A stretch of DNA of 64,000 nt from an uncultured Oscillospiraceae bacterium (lineage in GTDB: Bacteria; Bacillota; Clostridia; Oscillospirales; Oscillospiraceae), in the NCBI GenBank assembly GCA_934597165.1, contig CAKTQP010000008.1, forward strand, positions 1 to 64,000. Direction: 5' to 3'. A model generated the notes under the pieces. That model saw nothing but the letters and a program-made list of their open reading frames with translations, was not told where the DNA came from and ran no database searches. Shown piece after piece: positions 42,234 to 50,769 of the stretch. Within the stretch, counting starts at the first letter, position 1, and every line of letters begins with the position of its first letter. A program made the position numbers and the translations under genes.

Positions 42234-43493
42234 ATGAAAACACCCTTTGTAACCAAGGATCAGCTGGAAGCGATCTGCCAACAGTATCCCACTCCCTTCC
42301 ACCTCTACGACGAAGCCGGCATCCGTCAGACCGCCCGGGAAGTGAATCAGGCCTTTGCTTGGAACCCTGGCTTCCGGGAATACTTCGCCGTCAAGGCCAC
42401 CCCCACTCCCGGCATCCTCAAGGTGCTGAAGGAAGAGGGCTGCGGCGTGGACTGCTCCTCGCTGACCGAGCTCATCATGAGCGACAAGTGCGGCTTCACC
42501 GGCCACGAGATCATGTTCTCTTCTAATGAGACCCCGGCGGAAGAGTACGTTCAGGCGGACAAGCAGAACGCCATCATCAACCTGGATGACTTCACCCACA
42601 TCGACTTCCTGAAAGAGACCATTGGCTACATCCCCGAGACCATCTCCTGCCGCTACAATCCCGGCGGCGTCTTCACCCTGGGCGAGAGCGAAGAGGGCTT
42701 CCAGGTCATGGACAACCCCGGCGAGGCTAAGTACGGCTTCACCAAGGAACAGATCATCGAGGGCTACAAGAAGCTCAAGTCCATGGGCGCAAAATACTTC
42801 GGCATCCACGCCTTCCTGGCCTCCAACACCATTTCCGACGACTACTATCCCGCCCTGGCAGGGGAGCTGTTCGAACTGGCCGTCGAGCTGAAGGAAAAGA
42901 CCGGCTGCCACATCAAGTTCATCAACCTGTCCGGCGGTGTGGGCGTCCCCTATCGTCCCGAACAGCGCAAGAACGACATCGCCGCTATCGGTGCCGGCGT
43001 CAAGGAACAGTATGAGAAGATTCTGGTTCCCGCCGGCATGGACGACGTGAGCATCTACACCGAAATGGGCCGCTTCATGCTGGCGCCCCACGGCCTGCTG
43101 GTCACCCGCGCCATCCATGAGAAGCACATTTATAAGGAATACATCGGCGTAGACGCCTGCGCCGCCAACCTGATGCGTCCCGCCATCTACGGCGCATACC
43201 ATCATATTACGGTCATGGGCAAGGAAACAGAACCCTGCGACCACAAGTACGACGTGGTCGGCTCCCTGTGCGAGAACAGCGACAAGTTTGCCATCGACCG
43301 GATGCTGCCCAAGATCGACAGGGGCGACCTGCTGGTCATCCACGACACCGGCGCACACGGCTTCGCCATGGGCTATAACTACAACGGCCGCCTGCGCAGC
43401 GCAGAGATCCTGCTGAAAGAGGACGGCTCCACTGAGATGATCCGCCGGGCGGAGACCATCGACGATTATTTCGCCACTCTGATTTGGGACTGA
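42234..43493 (+). CDS. lysA: Diaminopimelate decarboxylase-like PLP enzyme
   Basis: A 419-residue fold-type III PLP enzyme that decarboxylates meso-diaminopimelate to lysine. The PLP lysine is in EYFAVKATPTP. The phosphate loop is NLSGGVGVPYR, and the active-site cysteine region GSLCENSDKFA matches the CESxD-type motif of DAP decarboxylases. HDTGAHGFAMGYNYNGRLR completes the family pattern. GAGG lies nine bases before the ATG. It stands alone between its promoter and a terminator. The related ornithine/carboxynorspermidine decarboxylases are less likely. Confidence 0.88.
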   Translation: MKTPFVTKDQLEAICQQYPTPFHLYDEAGIRQTAREVNQAFAWNPGFREYFAVKATPTPGILKVLKEEGCGVDCSSLTELIMSDKCGFTGHEIMFSSNETPAEEYVQADKQNAIINLDDFTHIDFLKETIGYIPETISCRYNPGGVFTLGESEEGFQVMDNPGEAKYGFTKEQIIEGYKKLKSMGAKYFGIHAFLASNTISDDYYPALAGELFELAVELKEKTGCHIKFINLSGGVGVPYRPEQRKNDIAAIGAGVKEQYEKILVPAGMDDVSIYTEMGRFMLAPHGLLVTRAIHEKHIYKEYIGVDACAANLMRPAIYGAYHHITVMGKETEPCDHKYDVVGSLCENSDKFAIDRMLPKIDRGDLLVIHDTGAHGFAMGYNYNGRLRSAEILLKEDGSTEMIRRAETIDDYFATLIWD

Positions 43494-43514
43494 GCGAAAG
43501 AAAAACGACATCCG

Positions 43515-43552
43515 AAAAGCGTGTATCCCTCCGTTGGGATGCACGCTTTTTT
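43515..43552 (+). terminator. Terminator of the decarboxylase gene
   Basis: A 15-bp stem with one wobble (43515-43529 with 43536-43550), TTTTTT tail. Confidence 0.9.
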
Positions 43553-43615
43553 CGCTCATCATTTCTCCACAAAAGAACCTGGTCTATTCCAATGGAAAAT
43601 GAGTGAGAACGCCCA

Positions 43616-43644
43616 CAGACAAGGGGAGAGAACGGGGGTATAAT
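43616..43644 (+). promoter_or_regulatory. Promoter of the DMT transporter at 43.7 kb
   Basis: CAGACA (43616-43621), a 17-bp spacer and TATAAT (43639-43644). Confidence 0.55.
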
Positions 43645-43680
43645 GACCCTATCATCCTGAAGAGAAAGAGAAGAACGACC

Positions 43681-44607
43681 ATGAAACAACATCATCGCAT
43701 GGCCTTGGGCTATTGCATCACCATCCTAGGCGGTATCTGCTGGGCCATCGGCGGTGCCTGCGGCCAGACCCTGTTTGAACAAAACAGCATCACCTCCGAT
43801 TGGGTCGTCCCCATCCGCCTGCTGCTGGCGGGTACCCTCCTGGTGCTCTTTTCCGCCCTGTCCGGAAAACACCCCATGGCGGTGTGGCAGGACAAAAAGA
43901 ACTACCCACCCCTCATCGCCTTTGGCCTCATCGGCTCCGCCCTCTGCCAGTACGGCTACTACACCTCCATCCAGTACTCCAACGCCGCTTTCGCCACGGT
44001 GCTGTCCTACACCGCACCGGTGATGATCCTGGTCTACACCGTCGTGAAGGAGCGCCGGGCGCCTAGAGTGTACGAGCTGGTGGCAGTGCTGTTGGTGGCC
44101 TTGGGTGCGTTCAGCTGTGCCACCCAGTTCAAATTGGGTGCCCTGCACATCGCCCCTCCGGCACTCATCTGGGGTCTGCTCTCCGCTGTGGCCTTTGCCT
44201 TTTACACCATCACGCCGCAAAAGCTCATCCATGAGTATTCCCTTCTGCCCATCGTGGGCTGGGGCATGATCCTGGGCGGTATCGTCCTGGCGCTCCTCTG
44301 CCGGCCGTGGACGGTTGCCGTCACTGTCAACGCCCACCTCTTTATCATGCTGGCCGGTGTCATTTTCCTAGGCACCATCTGTTCCTTCTGCTTCTACCAG
44401 GCCGGTGTCAGCATCGTGGGCGGCCTGGCTGGCAGCATCCTGTCCGCAGCGGAGCCGGTGACCTCGGTCATCATCTCCACTTTGTTGCTCCATGTCATGT
44501 TCGCCCCCTTCGACCTGGCGGGCTTCGTCATGATCTTGACCGCCATCCCCTTGATCGCCGTCGGGGAACACTGGAGCGAAAAACACGCGGCGTCCCTGAG
44601 CAAATAA
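43681..44607 (+). CDS. EamA/DMT family transporter
   Basis: A 308-residue membrane protein with ten predicted helices in two EamA repeats. ALCQYGYYTSIQYSNAAFAT in the first repeat and SILSAAEPVTSVIISTLLLH in the second are typical of the RhaT/YdcZ-like drug/metabolite transporters. The substrate is unknown. The start at 43681 lies after an AG-rich stretch (AAGAGAAAGAGAAG) that serves as a weak ribosome site. It is a single-gene transcript ended by a strong terminator. Confidence 0.88.
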   Translation: MKQHHRMALGYCITILGGICWAIGGACGQTLFEQNSITSDWVVPIRLLLAGTLLVLFSALSGKHPMAVWQDKKNYPPLIAFGLIGSALCQYGYYTSIQYSNAAFATVLSYTAPVMILVYTVVKERRAPRVYELVAVLLVALGAFSCATQFKLGALHIAPPALIWGLLSAVAFAFYTITPQKLIHEYSLLPIVGWGMILGGIVLALLCRPWTVAVTVNAHLFIMLAGVIFLGTICSFCFYQAGVSIVGGLAGSILSAAEPVTSVIISTLLLHVMFAPFDLAGFVMILTAIPLIAVGEHWSEKHAASLSK

Positions 44608-44645
44608 AAAACATCCGGATCGGTTCAACCTGATCCGGATGTTTT
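44608..44645. terminator. Terminator of the DMT gene
   Basis: A 14-bp perfect stem (44608-44621 with 44632-44645) with AAAA and TTTT at its base, then CTTTT. Confidence 0.9.
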
Positions 44646-44652
44646 CTTTTAG

Positions 44653-44678
44653 AAATACTGTATAACTATGCAGTATTT
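44653..44678 (-). terminator. AT-rich hairpin, probable terminator of the obgE group
   Basis: AAATACTG/CAGTATTT (8 bp, extendable through TATA/TATG) lies 20 bases after the isochorismatase stop codon on the minus strand. The plus-strand side also ends in T. Confidence 0.5.
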
Positions 44679-44697
44679 TTGATATTTCTGTATCTTC

Positions 44698-45327
44698 TCA
44701 CAACAGCTCCGCCTGTACCAAACCCGTCCAATCGGTGGCCTGCTTGCCATCGCAGAACGCTGCGCAGGTCATCAGGGTCGCGCCGATGTTGGCCATGTCC
44801 ACCATGTTGGCCTGCTGGATTTCTTCACTGTTGGAGGAACAGCAGTCGGTGAGGATGCCCACATTATAATCCAGGGACAGCCCGTCATAGCAGGTGGTGC
44901 GGATGCAGTTGGGGGTGGTGGTGCCGGTGAGGTAGAGGGTGCGCACCCCCAGGCGGCGGAGGATGAGATCCAGCTCCGTGTGGAAGAAGGCAGAGAACCG
45001 GGGTTTCAGCACCACATAGTCCCCCTCCTGAGGCGTGACCTCCGGCGGTGTCTCCACCGAACCGGGGCCGGTGCTGCCCGGCGCCAGGGGTTTCCCGCCA
45101 GCCTGCCAGCCAGGATAGCGGCAGGCTTCCACGTCGCTGCCGTTGGCACGATAGGCGCGGTGGATGAAAAACACCGGCACACCCGCTTCCCGTGCGTAGG
45201 CGATGGCTTTGCCGCAGGCGGGCAGGGTGGCTGCGGCACCACGGATGCACAGGGGAGAGCTTTCGTCAATAAAGCCACGCTCCAGGTCGATGACCAGCAG
45301 AGCGGCACGTTCTTCTTGTCGATTCAT
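44698..45327 (-). CDS. Isochorismatase-family cysteine hydrolase
   Basis: A 209-residue enzyme with the catalytic triad Asp14 (LLVIDLERGF), Lys108 (YVVLKPRFSAF) and Cys141 (TTTPNCIRTTCYD), preceded by the usual TGTTTPN turn. Family members hydrolyse isochorismate, nicotinamide or N-carbamoyl compounds; this one is not assigned. Its ATG overlaps the stop of obgE by four bases (ATGA), so it is translationally coupled to that GTPase gene, an unusual partner. Confidence 0.88.
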   Translation of the reverse strand: MNRQEERAALLVIDLERGFIDESSPLCIRGAAATLPACGKAIAYAREAGVPVFFIHRAYRANGSDVEACRYPGWQAGGKPLAPGSTGPGSVETPPEVTPQEGDYVVLKPRFSAFFHTELDLILRRLGVRTLYLTGTTTPNCIRTTCYDGLSLDYNVGILTDCCSSNSEEIQQANMVDMANIGATLMTCAAFCDGKQATDWTGLVQAELL

Positions 45328-46604
45328 CGCTGATATTCAAACTCCAAGTCATACATGATAACGGTGTCGCCATCCTGAACGCCCATGGCCTCCATCTTGT
45401 CAAAGAGACCGGACTCCCGCAATTGCTTATCCAGCCAGTTCCGGGACTCGAAATCGTTCAGGTTGGTGCAGGCCAGCAGATGCTCCAGCCAGGGGGCTTC
45501 CACGAACCAGTAGTGGTCTTCCACCTCGATGGAGACCTCGGCAGAGGTGTCCACCTTGGGCATGGGCGGCACGTAGTCTGCCTCGTACACCTTCACCGGC
45601 GGCAGCTCCGCCAGTTTGGCGGCGATGGCCTGGATGAGGGGCTTCACCCCTTGATGGGTGGCGGCGGACAGGGAGAAGTAGGGGAGACCCAACCCTTCCA
45701 CGTGCTCCTTCAGGGCGTCTGCACCCTCCTGGTCAAAGAGCAGGTCGGTCTTGTTGCCGCAGACGATCATAGGACGGGAGGCCAGCTCCGGAGAATACTC
45801 CTTCAGCTCGGCGCAGATGGCTTCAAAATCCTCCACTGGGTCACGCCCCTCGCTGCCGGAGGCGTCCACCAGATGCACCAGCAGACGGCACCGGTCGATG
45901 TGCCGCAAAAAGTCGTGGCCCAGGCCAGCCCCTTCGCTGGCACCCTCGATGATGCCGGGGATGTCCGCCATAACGAAGCTCACCCCTTCGTCCACATAGA
46001 CCACGCCCAGGTTGGGCATGAGGGTGGTGAAGTGGTAGTTGGCGATCTTGGGATGGGCCTTGCTGACCACGCTGAGCAGGGTGCTCTTGCCCACGTTGGG
46101 GAAGCCCACCAGACCCACGTCCGCCAGCAGCTTCAGCTCCAGCACCACGTCCCGGCTCTGGCCGGGCAGGCCGGCCTTGGCGAAACGAGGCGCCTGACGG
46201 GTGGGGGTGGCGAAATGCTGGTTGCCCCAGCCGCCTCGGCCGCCCCGTGCCAGCACGTAGCGCTCACAGCCGGACATGTCCTGGATGATCTGCTGGGTCT
46301 CGGCGTCCCGGATGACCGTACCTTCCGGCACCCGGATGATGAGATCTTTGCCGTCCTTGCCGGTACGGCGTGCGCCGGAGCCGTCTGCGCCGTTCTCGGC
46401 CACGTATTTGCGTTTATAACGGAAGTCCATCAGGGTGGACAGGTTCCGGTCGGTGACCAGCACGATGCTGCCGCCCCGGCCGCCGTCACCGCCGTCCGGG
46501 CCGCCATTGGCCACGTATTTTTCCCGGTGGAAGGCCACCGCCCCATTGCCGCCGTTGCCGGCGCGGACGGTGATCCGGGCAGTATCTACAAAGGGAGCTG
46601 CCAT
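45324..46604 (-). CDS. obgE: Obg family GTPase
   Basis: A 426-residue essential GTPase of late 50S ribosome assembly, also tied to sporulation in Firmicutes. The glycine-rich Obg fold covers residues 1-158, and the P-loop GFPNVGKST is at 167-175. The G3 stretch VMADIPGIIEGAS and G4 CGNKTD are present. The C-terminal OCT domain (about 335-426) ends in TVIMYDLEFEYQR. The gene lies downstream of rplU-prp-rpmA as in many Firmicutes. Confidence 0.97.
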   Translation of the reverse strand: MAAPFVDTARITVRAGNGGNGAVAFHREKYVANGGPDGGDGGRGGSIVLVTDRNLSTLMDFRYKRKYVAENGADGSGARRTGKDGKDLIIRVPEGTVIRDAETQQIIQDMSGCERYVLARGGRGGWGNQHFATPTRQAPRFAKAGLPGQSRDVVLELKLLADVGLVGFPNVGKSTLLSVVSKAHPKIANYHFTTLMPNLGVVYVDEGVSFVMADIPGIIEGASEGAGLGHDFLRHIDRCRLLVHLVDASGSEGRDPVEDFEAICAELKEYSPELASRPMIVCGNKTDLLFDQEGADALKEHVEGLGLPYFSLSAATHQGVKPLIQAIAAKLAELPPVKVYEADYVPPMPKVDTSAEVSIEVEDHYWFVEAPWLEHLLACTNLNDFESRNWLDKQLRESGLFDKMEAMGVQDGDTVIMYDLEFEYQR

Positions 46605-46644
46605 AGTGTATCCTCCTTCTATCAGTGGTGGGGGTGGATGCGGC

Positions 46645-47019
46645 TCAGATCTGGATCATGTCGCTCAGCTCCAGGTAGGGCTGTTGGGTGACCAGGATGA
46701 TAGAGTAGTTCACGCCCGGGTCCATCAGGATGGTCACAGGCACGCCCTGGCAGGTCCCCCGCAGGTTCACGGAGCCGTCCTCCGGCGGCAGGTTGTTGGG
46801 CACGCCGTTGGCCAGAAACTCCGCACCGGTGCAGACCATCCGACCGAAGGTCACCTCGTTGGGTTCCACTTCCTCTTCGATCTCCACGCTCTGGATGTCC
46901 ATCACGTGGCTCAGGGCGCGGGCGATGTCCACGCAGTCCATGCCGTTGTCCAGCATATAGCCTTTATAGTAGTTGAGGTAACCGCCCACATTGAGCTTTT
47001 CCTCGTCGATCTTCTTCAT
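46645..47019 (-). CDS. Conserved uncharacterised protein between rpmA and obgE
   Basis: A 124-residue acidic soluble protein. Visible segments are LNVGGYLNYYKGYMLDNGM, EEEVEPNEVTFGRMV and GVNYSIILVTQQPYLELSD. No signal peptide, helix or known motif is seen. AGGAG lies nine bases before the ATG at 47019; a TTG two codons earlier is less likely. It starts after the rpmA terminator and lies 40 bp before obgE, so the two may be co-expressed. I cannot propose a function. Confidence 0.7.
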   Translation of the reverse strand: MKKIDEEKLNVGGYLNYYKGYMLDNGMDCVDIARALSHVMDIQSVEIEEEVEPNEVTFGRMVCTGAEFLANGVPNNLPPEDGSVNLRGTCQGVPVTILMDPGVNYSIILVTQQPYLELSDMIQI

Positions 47020-47063
47020 AAACAAGCACTCCTATACGAAAAATCGGGGGGAGATGCAAGGAA

Positions 47064-47098
47064 AAAAGCGCCCCAAATCTCAGATTTGGGGCGCTTTT
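47064..47098 (-). terminator. Terminator after rpmA
   Basis: A 17-bp inverted repeat (47064-47080 with 47082-47098) with AAAA and TTTT at its base, ten bases after the rpmA stop codon. It separates rplU-prp-rpmA from the obgE group. Confidence 0.88.
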
Positions 47099-47108
47099 GC
47101 AGCAGTAA

Positions 47109-47390
47109 TTACTGAGCGACCTCCACGATGGAGACCTTCTTGCGATCCTTGCCGTAGCGTTCAAACTTAACGGTACCGTCCTTCAGAGCGAACAGAGTGT
47201 CGTCCTTACCCTTGCCCACGTTGGTGCCGGGATGGATCTTGGTGCCGCGCTGACGAACCAGGATGTTGCCAGCCAGAACGAACTGGCCGTCGCCACGCTT
47301 CACGCCCAGGCGCTTGGATTCGGAATCTCGACCGTTACGGGTGGAGCCAACGCCCTTCTTATGTGCGAAAAACTGGATGGAAATCAGCAT
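47109..47390 (-). CDS. rpmA: 50S ribosomal protein L27
   Basis: A 93-residue ribosomal protein reaching the peptidyl-transferase centre. It begins MLISIQFFAHKKGVGSTRNG: the first eight residues are a Firmicutes-type presequence that must be removed after FF to expose AHKKG. The rest (ILVRQRGTKIHPGTNVGKG) is standard L27. The processing protease Prp is encoded just upstream in the same operon. The presequence is one residue shorter than that of S. aureus. Confidence 0.97.
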   Translation of the reverse strand: MLISIQFFAHKKGVGSTRNGRDSESKRLGVKRGDGQFVLAGNILVRQRGTKIHPGTNVGKGKDDTLFALKDGTVKFERYGKDRKKVSIVEVAQ

Positions 47391-47439
47391 AGGTTGTTAC
47401 ACCTCCATTATCGTAAAGTTAGGGGGTGTGGTGACGATC

Positions 47440-47793
47440 TCACTCCGGGTCGTTATCCTCCGGGGAATCATCCACCACTTGGAAAAAATCGGGGTATGCC
47501 TGATGAAGCTCTGCGAAGTAGACCATCAGCCCTGCCAGCAGATTCTGACAGGTGGCCTCATCGGTCACAGAGAGTCCCCCAGGCAAATGGAAGGACAGCC
47601 AGGCGTTGTCCGGATCCACCCGCACGGCGGCGGCCAGACCCAACACATCGTTCACCGTGGCGTTGACCAGATTGACGGCGCTGGAGACAGCGGCGCAGAC
47701 GATGTCCTCTCCCTCTTCGGCGTAGCCGCTGTGGCCACGGACCTCGAACGAGACGATCCGGTCTCCCTCCATGGAAAATGCGACAGTGGTCAT
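47440..47793 (-). CDS. prp: Ribosomal-processing cysteine protease Prp
   Basis: A 117-residue protease of the YsxB family that cleaves the L27 presequence, a step needed for ribosome assembly in Firmicutes. The catalytic pair is His21 and Cys33 (GHSGYAEEGEDIVCAAVS). The core VNLVNATVNDVLG is conserved, and the C-terminus is acidic. It lies between rplU (4 bp apart) and rpmA, the standard order. Confidence 0.95.
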   Translation of the reverse strand: MTTVAFSMEGDRIVSFEVRGHSGYAEEGEDIVCAAVSSAVNLVNATVNDVLGLAAAVRVDPDNAWLSFHLPGGLSVTDEATCQNLLAGLMVYFAELHQAYPDFFQVVDDSPEDNDPE

Positions 47794-47797
47794 AGCA

Positions 47798-48112
47798 TTA
47801 AGCTACAACGATCTTACCAATGGTAACCTTGGTGTAGGGCTGACGATGGCCCTGACGCTTACGGTAACCCTTCTTAGGCTTATACTTGAAGATCCGGATC
47901 TTCTTGCCCTTGCCGTTCTTGACGACGCTGGCTTCGACCTTAGCGCCTGCTACGACGGGGGTGCCGAAAGTAGCGGTCTCGCCGTCGATGATGGCCAGAA
48001 CCTGGTCAAAAGTCACGGAATCGCCGGCCTCTACGGGCAGCTTTTCGATAAACAGGGTATCACCCTCAGCTACCTTATACTGCTTGCCGCCGGTCACGAT
48101 AATTGCGGTCAT
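47798..48112 (-). CDS. rplU: 50S ribosomal protein L21
   Basis: A 104-residue ribosomal protein. It begins with the motif MTAIIVTGGKQYKVAEGD, has the central VVKNGKGKKIRIFKYKPKKG, and ends in the basic GYRKRQGHRQPYTKV typical of L21. GAAAGAGGT lies before the ATG. It heads the rplU-prp-rpmA operon, with a consensus promoter and a leader of about 105 bases. Confidence 0.97.
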   Translation of the reverse strand: MTAIIVTGGKQYKVAEGDTLFIEKLPVEAGDSVTFDQVLAIIDGETATFGTPVVAGAKVEASVVKNGKGKKIRIFKYKPKKGYRKRQGHRQPYTKVTIGKIVVA

Positions 48113-48218
48113 TGTGGTTGCACCTCTTTCCTTAAATACGGGCTCGCTCTCGTGGGTGTTGGGGCAGCTTGTCCCTCCATGAGGGCATACCTCACCTTAG
48201 GAACCCAGTCAAAGCGGC
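48113..48218 (-). promoter_or_regulatory. Leader of the rplU operon
   Basis: About 105 bases lie between the predicted transcription start and rplU. It includes GGTGAGGTATGCCCTCATGG and a GC-rich pairing region. Firmicutes rplU mRNAs often carry an L21-leader RNA; I could not confirm the consensus by eye. Confidence 0.35.
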
Positions 48219-48224
48219 CTTTAT

Positions 48225-48253
48225 AGTATACCAGCGGCAACCAGCCCTGTCAA
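48225..48253 (-). promoter_or_regulatory. Promoter of rplU-prp-rpmA
   Basis: TTGACA (48248-48253), a 17-bp spacer and TATACT (48225-48230) on the minus strand. Confidence 0.88.
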
Positions 48254-48274
48254 GGTTAAAATTCCGTGAAAAGC

Positions 48275-48303
48275 TTGCGCCAGAAGGGAAAAATGAGTAT
48301 AAT
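48275..48303 (+). promoter_or_regulatory. Promoter of the SGNH/FN3 protein gene
   Basis: TTGCGC (48275-48280), a 17-bp spacer and TATAAT (48298-48303), 33 bp before the ATG. Confidence 0.65.
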
Positions 48304-48336
48304 AACAAAAAAATCACGGGGAAAGGATACGCTGAT

Positions 48337-50721
48337 ATGAAAAAACGGTTTCGGAAGCTCACAGCCCTCCTCCTGACCTTGGCGCTGGTGTGTTCCCTGC
48401 TGCCGGGGACGGTGCTGGGTGCCGATCAGACGGTCAACACCAGCATTTCAGCAGCCAGCCAGGACAAGACCCTGCGCATCTTGGCGGTGGGCAACAGCTA
48501 CAGTGTGGACAGCCTGCAATATCTGTACCAGATGGCCAAAAGCGCCGGATATGAGCTGGTCATCGGCAACCTGTACCATGGCGGGCGCAGCCTAGAGGAA
48601 CAGTGGAACAGCTGGCAGAAGGAAGAAAACGACTATACGTATTATAAGATCAGCGCCAAGACCGAAGGCGTTTGGAGCAGACAGACCAGTAAGACCATCC
48701 AATACGGCGTGAAAGACGAGCCGTGGGATATTATCACCCTCCAGCAGTCCAGTGGTCTGTCCGGTGTGTCCACCAGTTATTATTCTAACACCTGGAATTG
48801 CACTGGGGTAGGGGAGAGCGTCTCCCTGCCGGAACAGGGTCAGGCCTCGGTGACAAGAGCGGTCAAGCAGCTGGTGCAGGTCACCACACAGCCCAAGGCA
48901 CAGACGCCGCAGCAGGCTGAGGAACCAGAGCCGGAAGCAGCCCAGACGGCGGACGGCTCCGCTGAGCCGGTAGAAGAGCCAGAGGAAACCCCAACACCGT
49001 CCGAAGGGGACGCGTCAACAGAACCTTCCGACAACGGAATCACCAGCGGGGACGGCTCCACATCCGGCTCCACCACGGAACCGGTAGAACCCACCGAGCC
49101 GACGGAACCGACGGAACCGGTGGAGCCGTCAGCAAAGCGGAGTGAGCAGACCATCACCTGCGGCATCCAAAAAGGGAACTATGGGGATACCGGCAGCGTC
49201 TCCCTGAGAGCATCGGCGGAGACGGAGCTGACCTATGCCTCCTCCAACCCAAAGGTGATGACAGTGGACGAGCGTGGACGGGTCACTTTCCTGCGCTCTG
49301 GCAAGGCAGTCATCACCATCACTGCGGCACAGAGCAAGGAATATTATGGCGCACAGTGCAAGGTCACCATGAAGTGTACGCGGTCAAATTTGACGAGCAG
49401 CTTGCAGGAGACGCTCCGAAAGGCTTGTTCCAACAAAAAGGTGAAATTTGGATGGAACATCACCTGGGCCTATGCAAAGCCCAGCGAATGGCAAAGCACC
49501 AGCAACCTCAAGAGCTTCCGGGCAAACTATGAAGCGTATTACAATTCCAATCAGATGACCATGTACCAGGCCATCACCGACAGCGTAGCCAGTGTGGTGG
49601 CGCCCATCGGCGGGTTCGTGGTGTATATCCCCACCGGTACGGCCATCCAAAACCTGCGCAGCAGCTATGTAGGGGATAACCTGAGTCGGGACGGGGTACA
49701 CCTGAGCTGGGGGCTGGGACGGTACACAGCAGCCATGACCTGGGCGGCAGCGCTGGGTATCGACGTGAACCAGATCACCTATCGCCCTGGCGGCAAAGAT
49801 GCTGTTTCCCCGTTGGATGTGGCCGCCGTGCGCGCCAGCGTCACCGACGCCATACAGACCCCGTTGGCACGGACTGCCTCCAGCTACACCACGGCGCCGA
49901 CCCTGAACAATACGGAAAAGGTCACGCTGACCAATGAGGCTGACGGCGTGCGTCTGACGTGGAAAAAGGCCGCCAACGCCACCGGCTACCGCATCTGGCG
50001 CAAGGAGGGCGATGGGAAATACAAGGAGCTGACCAAGATCACCAAAGGAAGCACCACGACCTATGTGGATACGGCGGTGCAGAAGAAGTCCAACGTGACC
50101 TACACCTACTCCGTCCGCGCCATTTCCGGCGCGCTCTCCGGGCCCTACTATCCCTACATGGCTCCGGCCAACCAGCGCAAGACCATCCTGCGGCTCAGCT
50201 CTGCCGGGGCGTCTGCGACCAACGAGAAGACCGGCATCAAGCTCACTTGGAGCAAGGTGGCCGGTGCGGAAGGGTATCGCATCTATCGCAGCGACAGCAG
50301 CGGGGAAAAGAAGGTACTCAAGACCGTGAAGAACACGGTGACCTCCTATACGGACAAGTCAGTCGTGAGCCAGAACGGCAGCAGCTACACCTACACCGTC
50401 CAGCCCTATTCCGGCCAGTGGGATGGCCCGTCCGAGGGGCTGAAGGTGGCGCGGCTGACCGGCGTGACGCTGAAAAAGGCGGCCAAATCCGGCTCGCACA
50501 TCAAATTGACCTGGACGCGGAACAGCAAGGCCAAAGGCTATGAGATCTACCGCAAGGTGGGCGGCGGCAAGTGGACAAAGGTGAAGACCATCACCAAGAA
50601 CAGCACGCTGACCTACACCGACAAAGCGGTCAAGCGGGGCAAGACCTATTCCTACAAGGTCTGTGCCTACAAGGACACCAGCACCAGCCTATTCAGCAAT
50701 ACTAAGACCCTGAAACGATAA
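48337..50721 (+). CDS. Secreted SGNH/DUF4886-type protein with inserted linker and Ig-like domain and C-terminal FN3 repeats
   Basis: A 794-residue exported protein. A signal peptide covers residues 1 to about 28 (cleavage near VLGA). An SGNH-hydrolase-like (DUF4886) domain starts at RILAVGNSYS, with the likely nucleophile Ser54. It is interrupted from about 181 by a Pro/Glu/Thr-rich linker and, at about 267-348, an Ig-like (Big_2-type) domain. The SGNH fold then resumes and supplies the catalytic pair in DGVHLS (Asp452, His455). Three fibronectin type III-like repeats fill 520-794. It likely acts on cell-surface or dietary polysaccharide esters. No sortase signal is seen. Confidence 0.8.
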   Translation: MKKRFRKLTALLLTLALVCSLLPGTVLGADQTVNTSISAASQDKTLRILAVGNSYSVDSLQYLYQMAKSAGYELVIGNLYHGGRSLEEQWNSWQKEENDYTYYKISAKTEGVWSRQTSKTIQYGVKDEPWDIITLQQSSGLSGVSTSYYSNTWNCTGVGESVSLPEQGQASVTRAVKQLVQVTTQPKAQTPQQAEEPEPEAAQTADGSAEPVEEPEETPTPSEGDASTEPSDNGITSGDGSTSGSTTEPVEPTEPTEPTEPVEPSAKRSEQTITCGIQKGNYGDTGSVSLRASAETELTYASSNPKVMTVDERGRVTFLRSGKAVITITAAQSKEYYGAQCKVTMKCTRSNLTSSLQETLRKACSNKKVKFGWNITWAYAKPSEWQSTSNLKSFRANYEAYYNSNQMTMYQAITDSVASVVAPIGGFVVYIPTGTAIQNLRSSYVGDNLSRDGVHLSWGLGRYTAAMTWAAALGIDVNQITYRPGGKDAVSPLDVAAVRASVTDAIQTPLARTASSYTTAPTLNNTEKVTLTNEADGVRLTWKKAANATGYRIWRKEGDGKYKELTKITKGSTTTYVDTAVQKKSNVTYTYSVRAISGALSGPYYPYMAPANQRKTILRLSSAGASATNEKTGIKLTWSKVAGAEGYRIYRSDSSGEKKVLKTVKNTVTSYTDKSVVSQNGSSYTYTVQPYSGQWDGPSEGLKVARLTGVTLKKAAKSGSHIKLTWTRNSKAKGYEIYRKVGGGKWTKVKTITKNSTLTYTDKAVKRGKTYSYKVCAYKDTSTSLFSNTKTLKR

Positions 50722-50726
50722 CAAAC

Positions 50727-50760
50727 AACGTCCCCAACGCGAAGGCGTCGGGGACGTTTT
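50727..50760 (+). terminator. Terminator of the SGNH protein gene
   Basis: AACGTCCCC/GGGGACGTT (50727-50735 with 50750-50758) with an inner ACGC/GCGT stem, ending in TTTT. Confidence 0.85.
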
Positions 50761-50769
50761 GTGTTCCGG

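Noticed and set aside
48169..48336. A longer N-terminus for the SGNH/FN3 protein
   Set aside because: The extension crosses the promoter at 48275-48303; the ATG at 48337 starts a proper signal peptide and has its own ribosome site.
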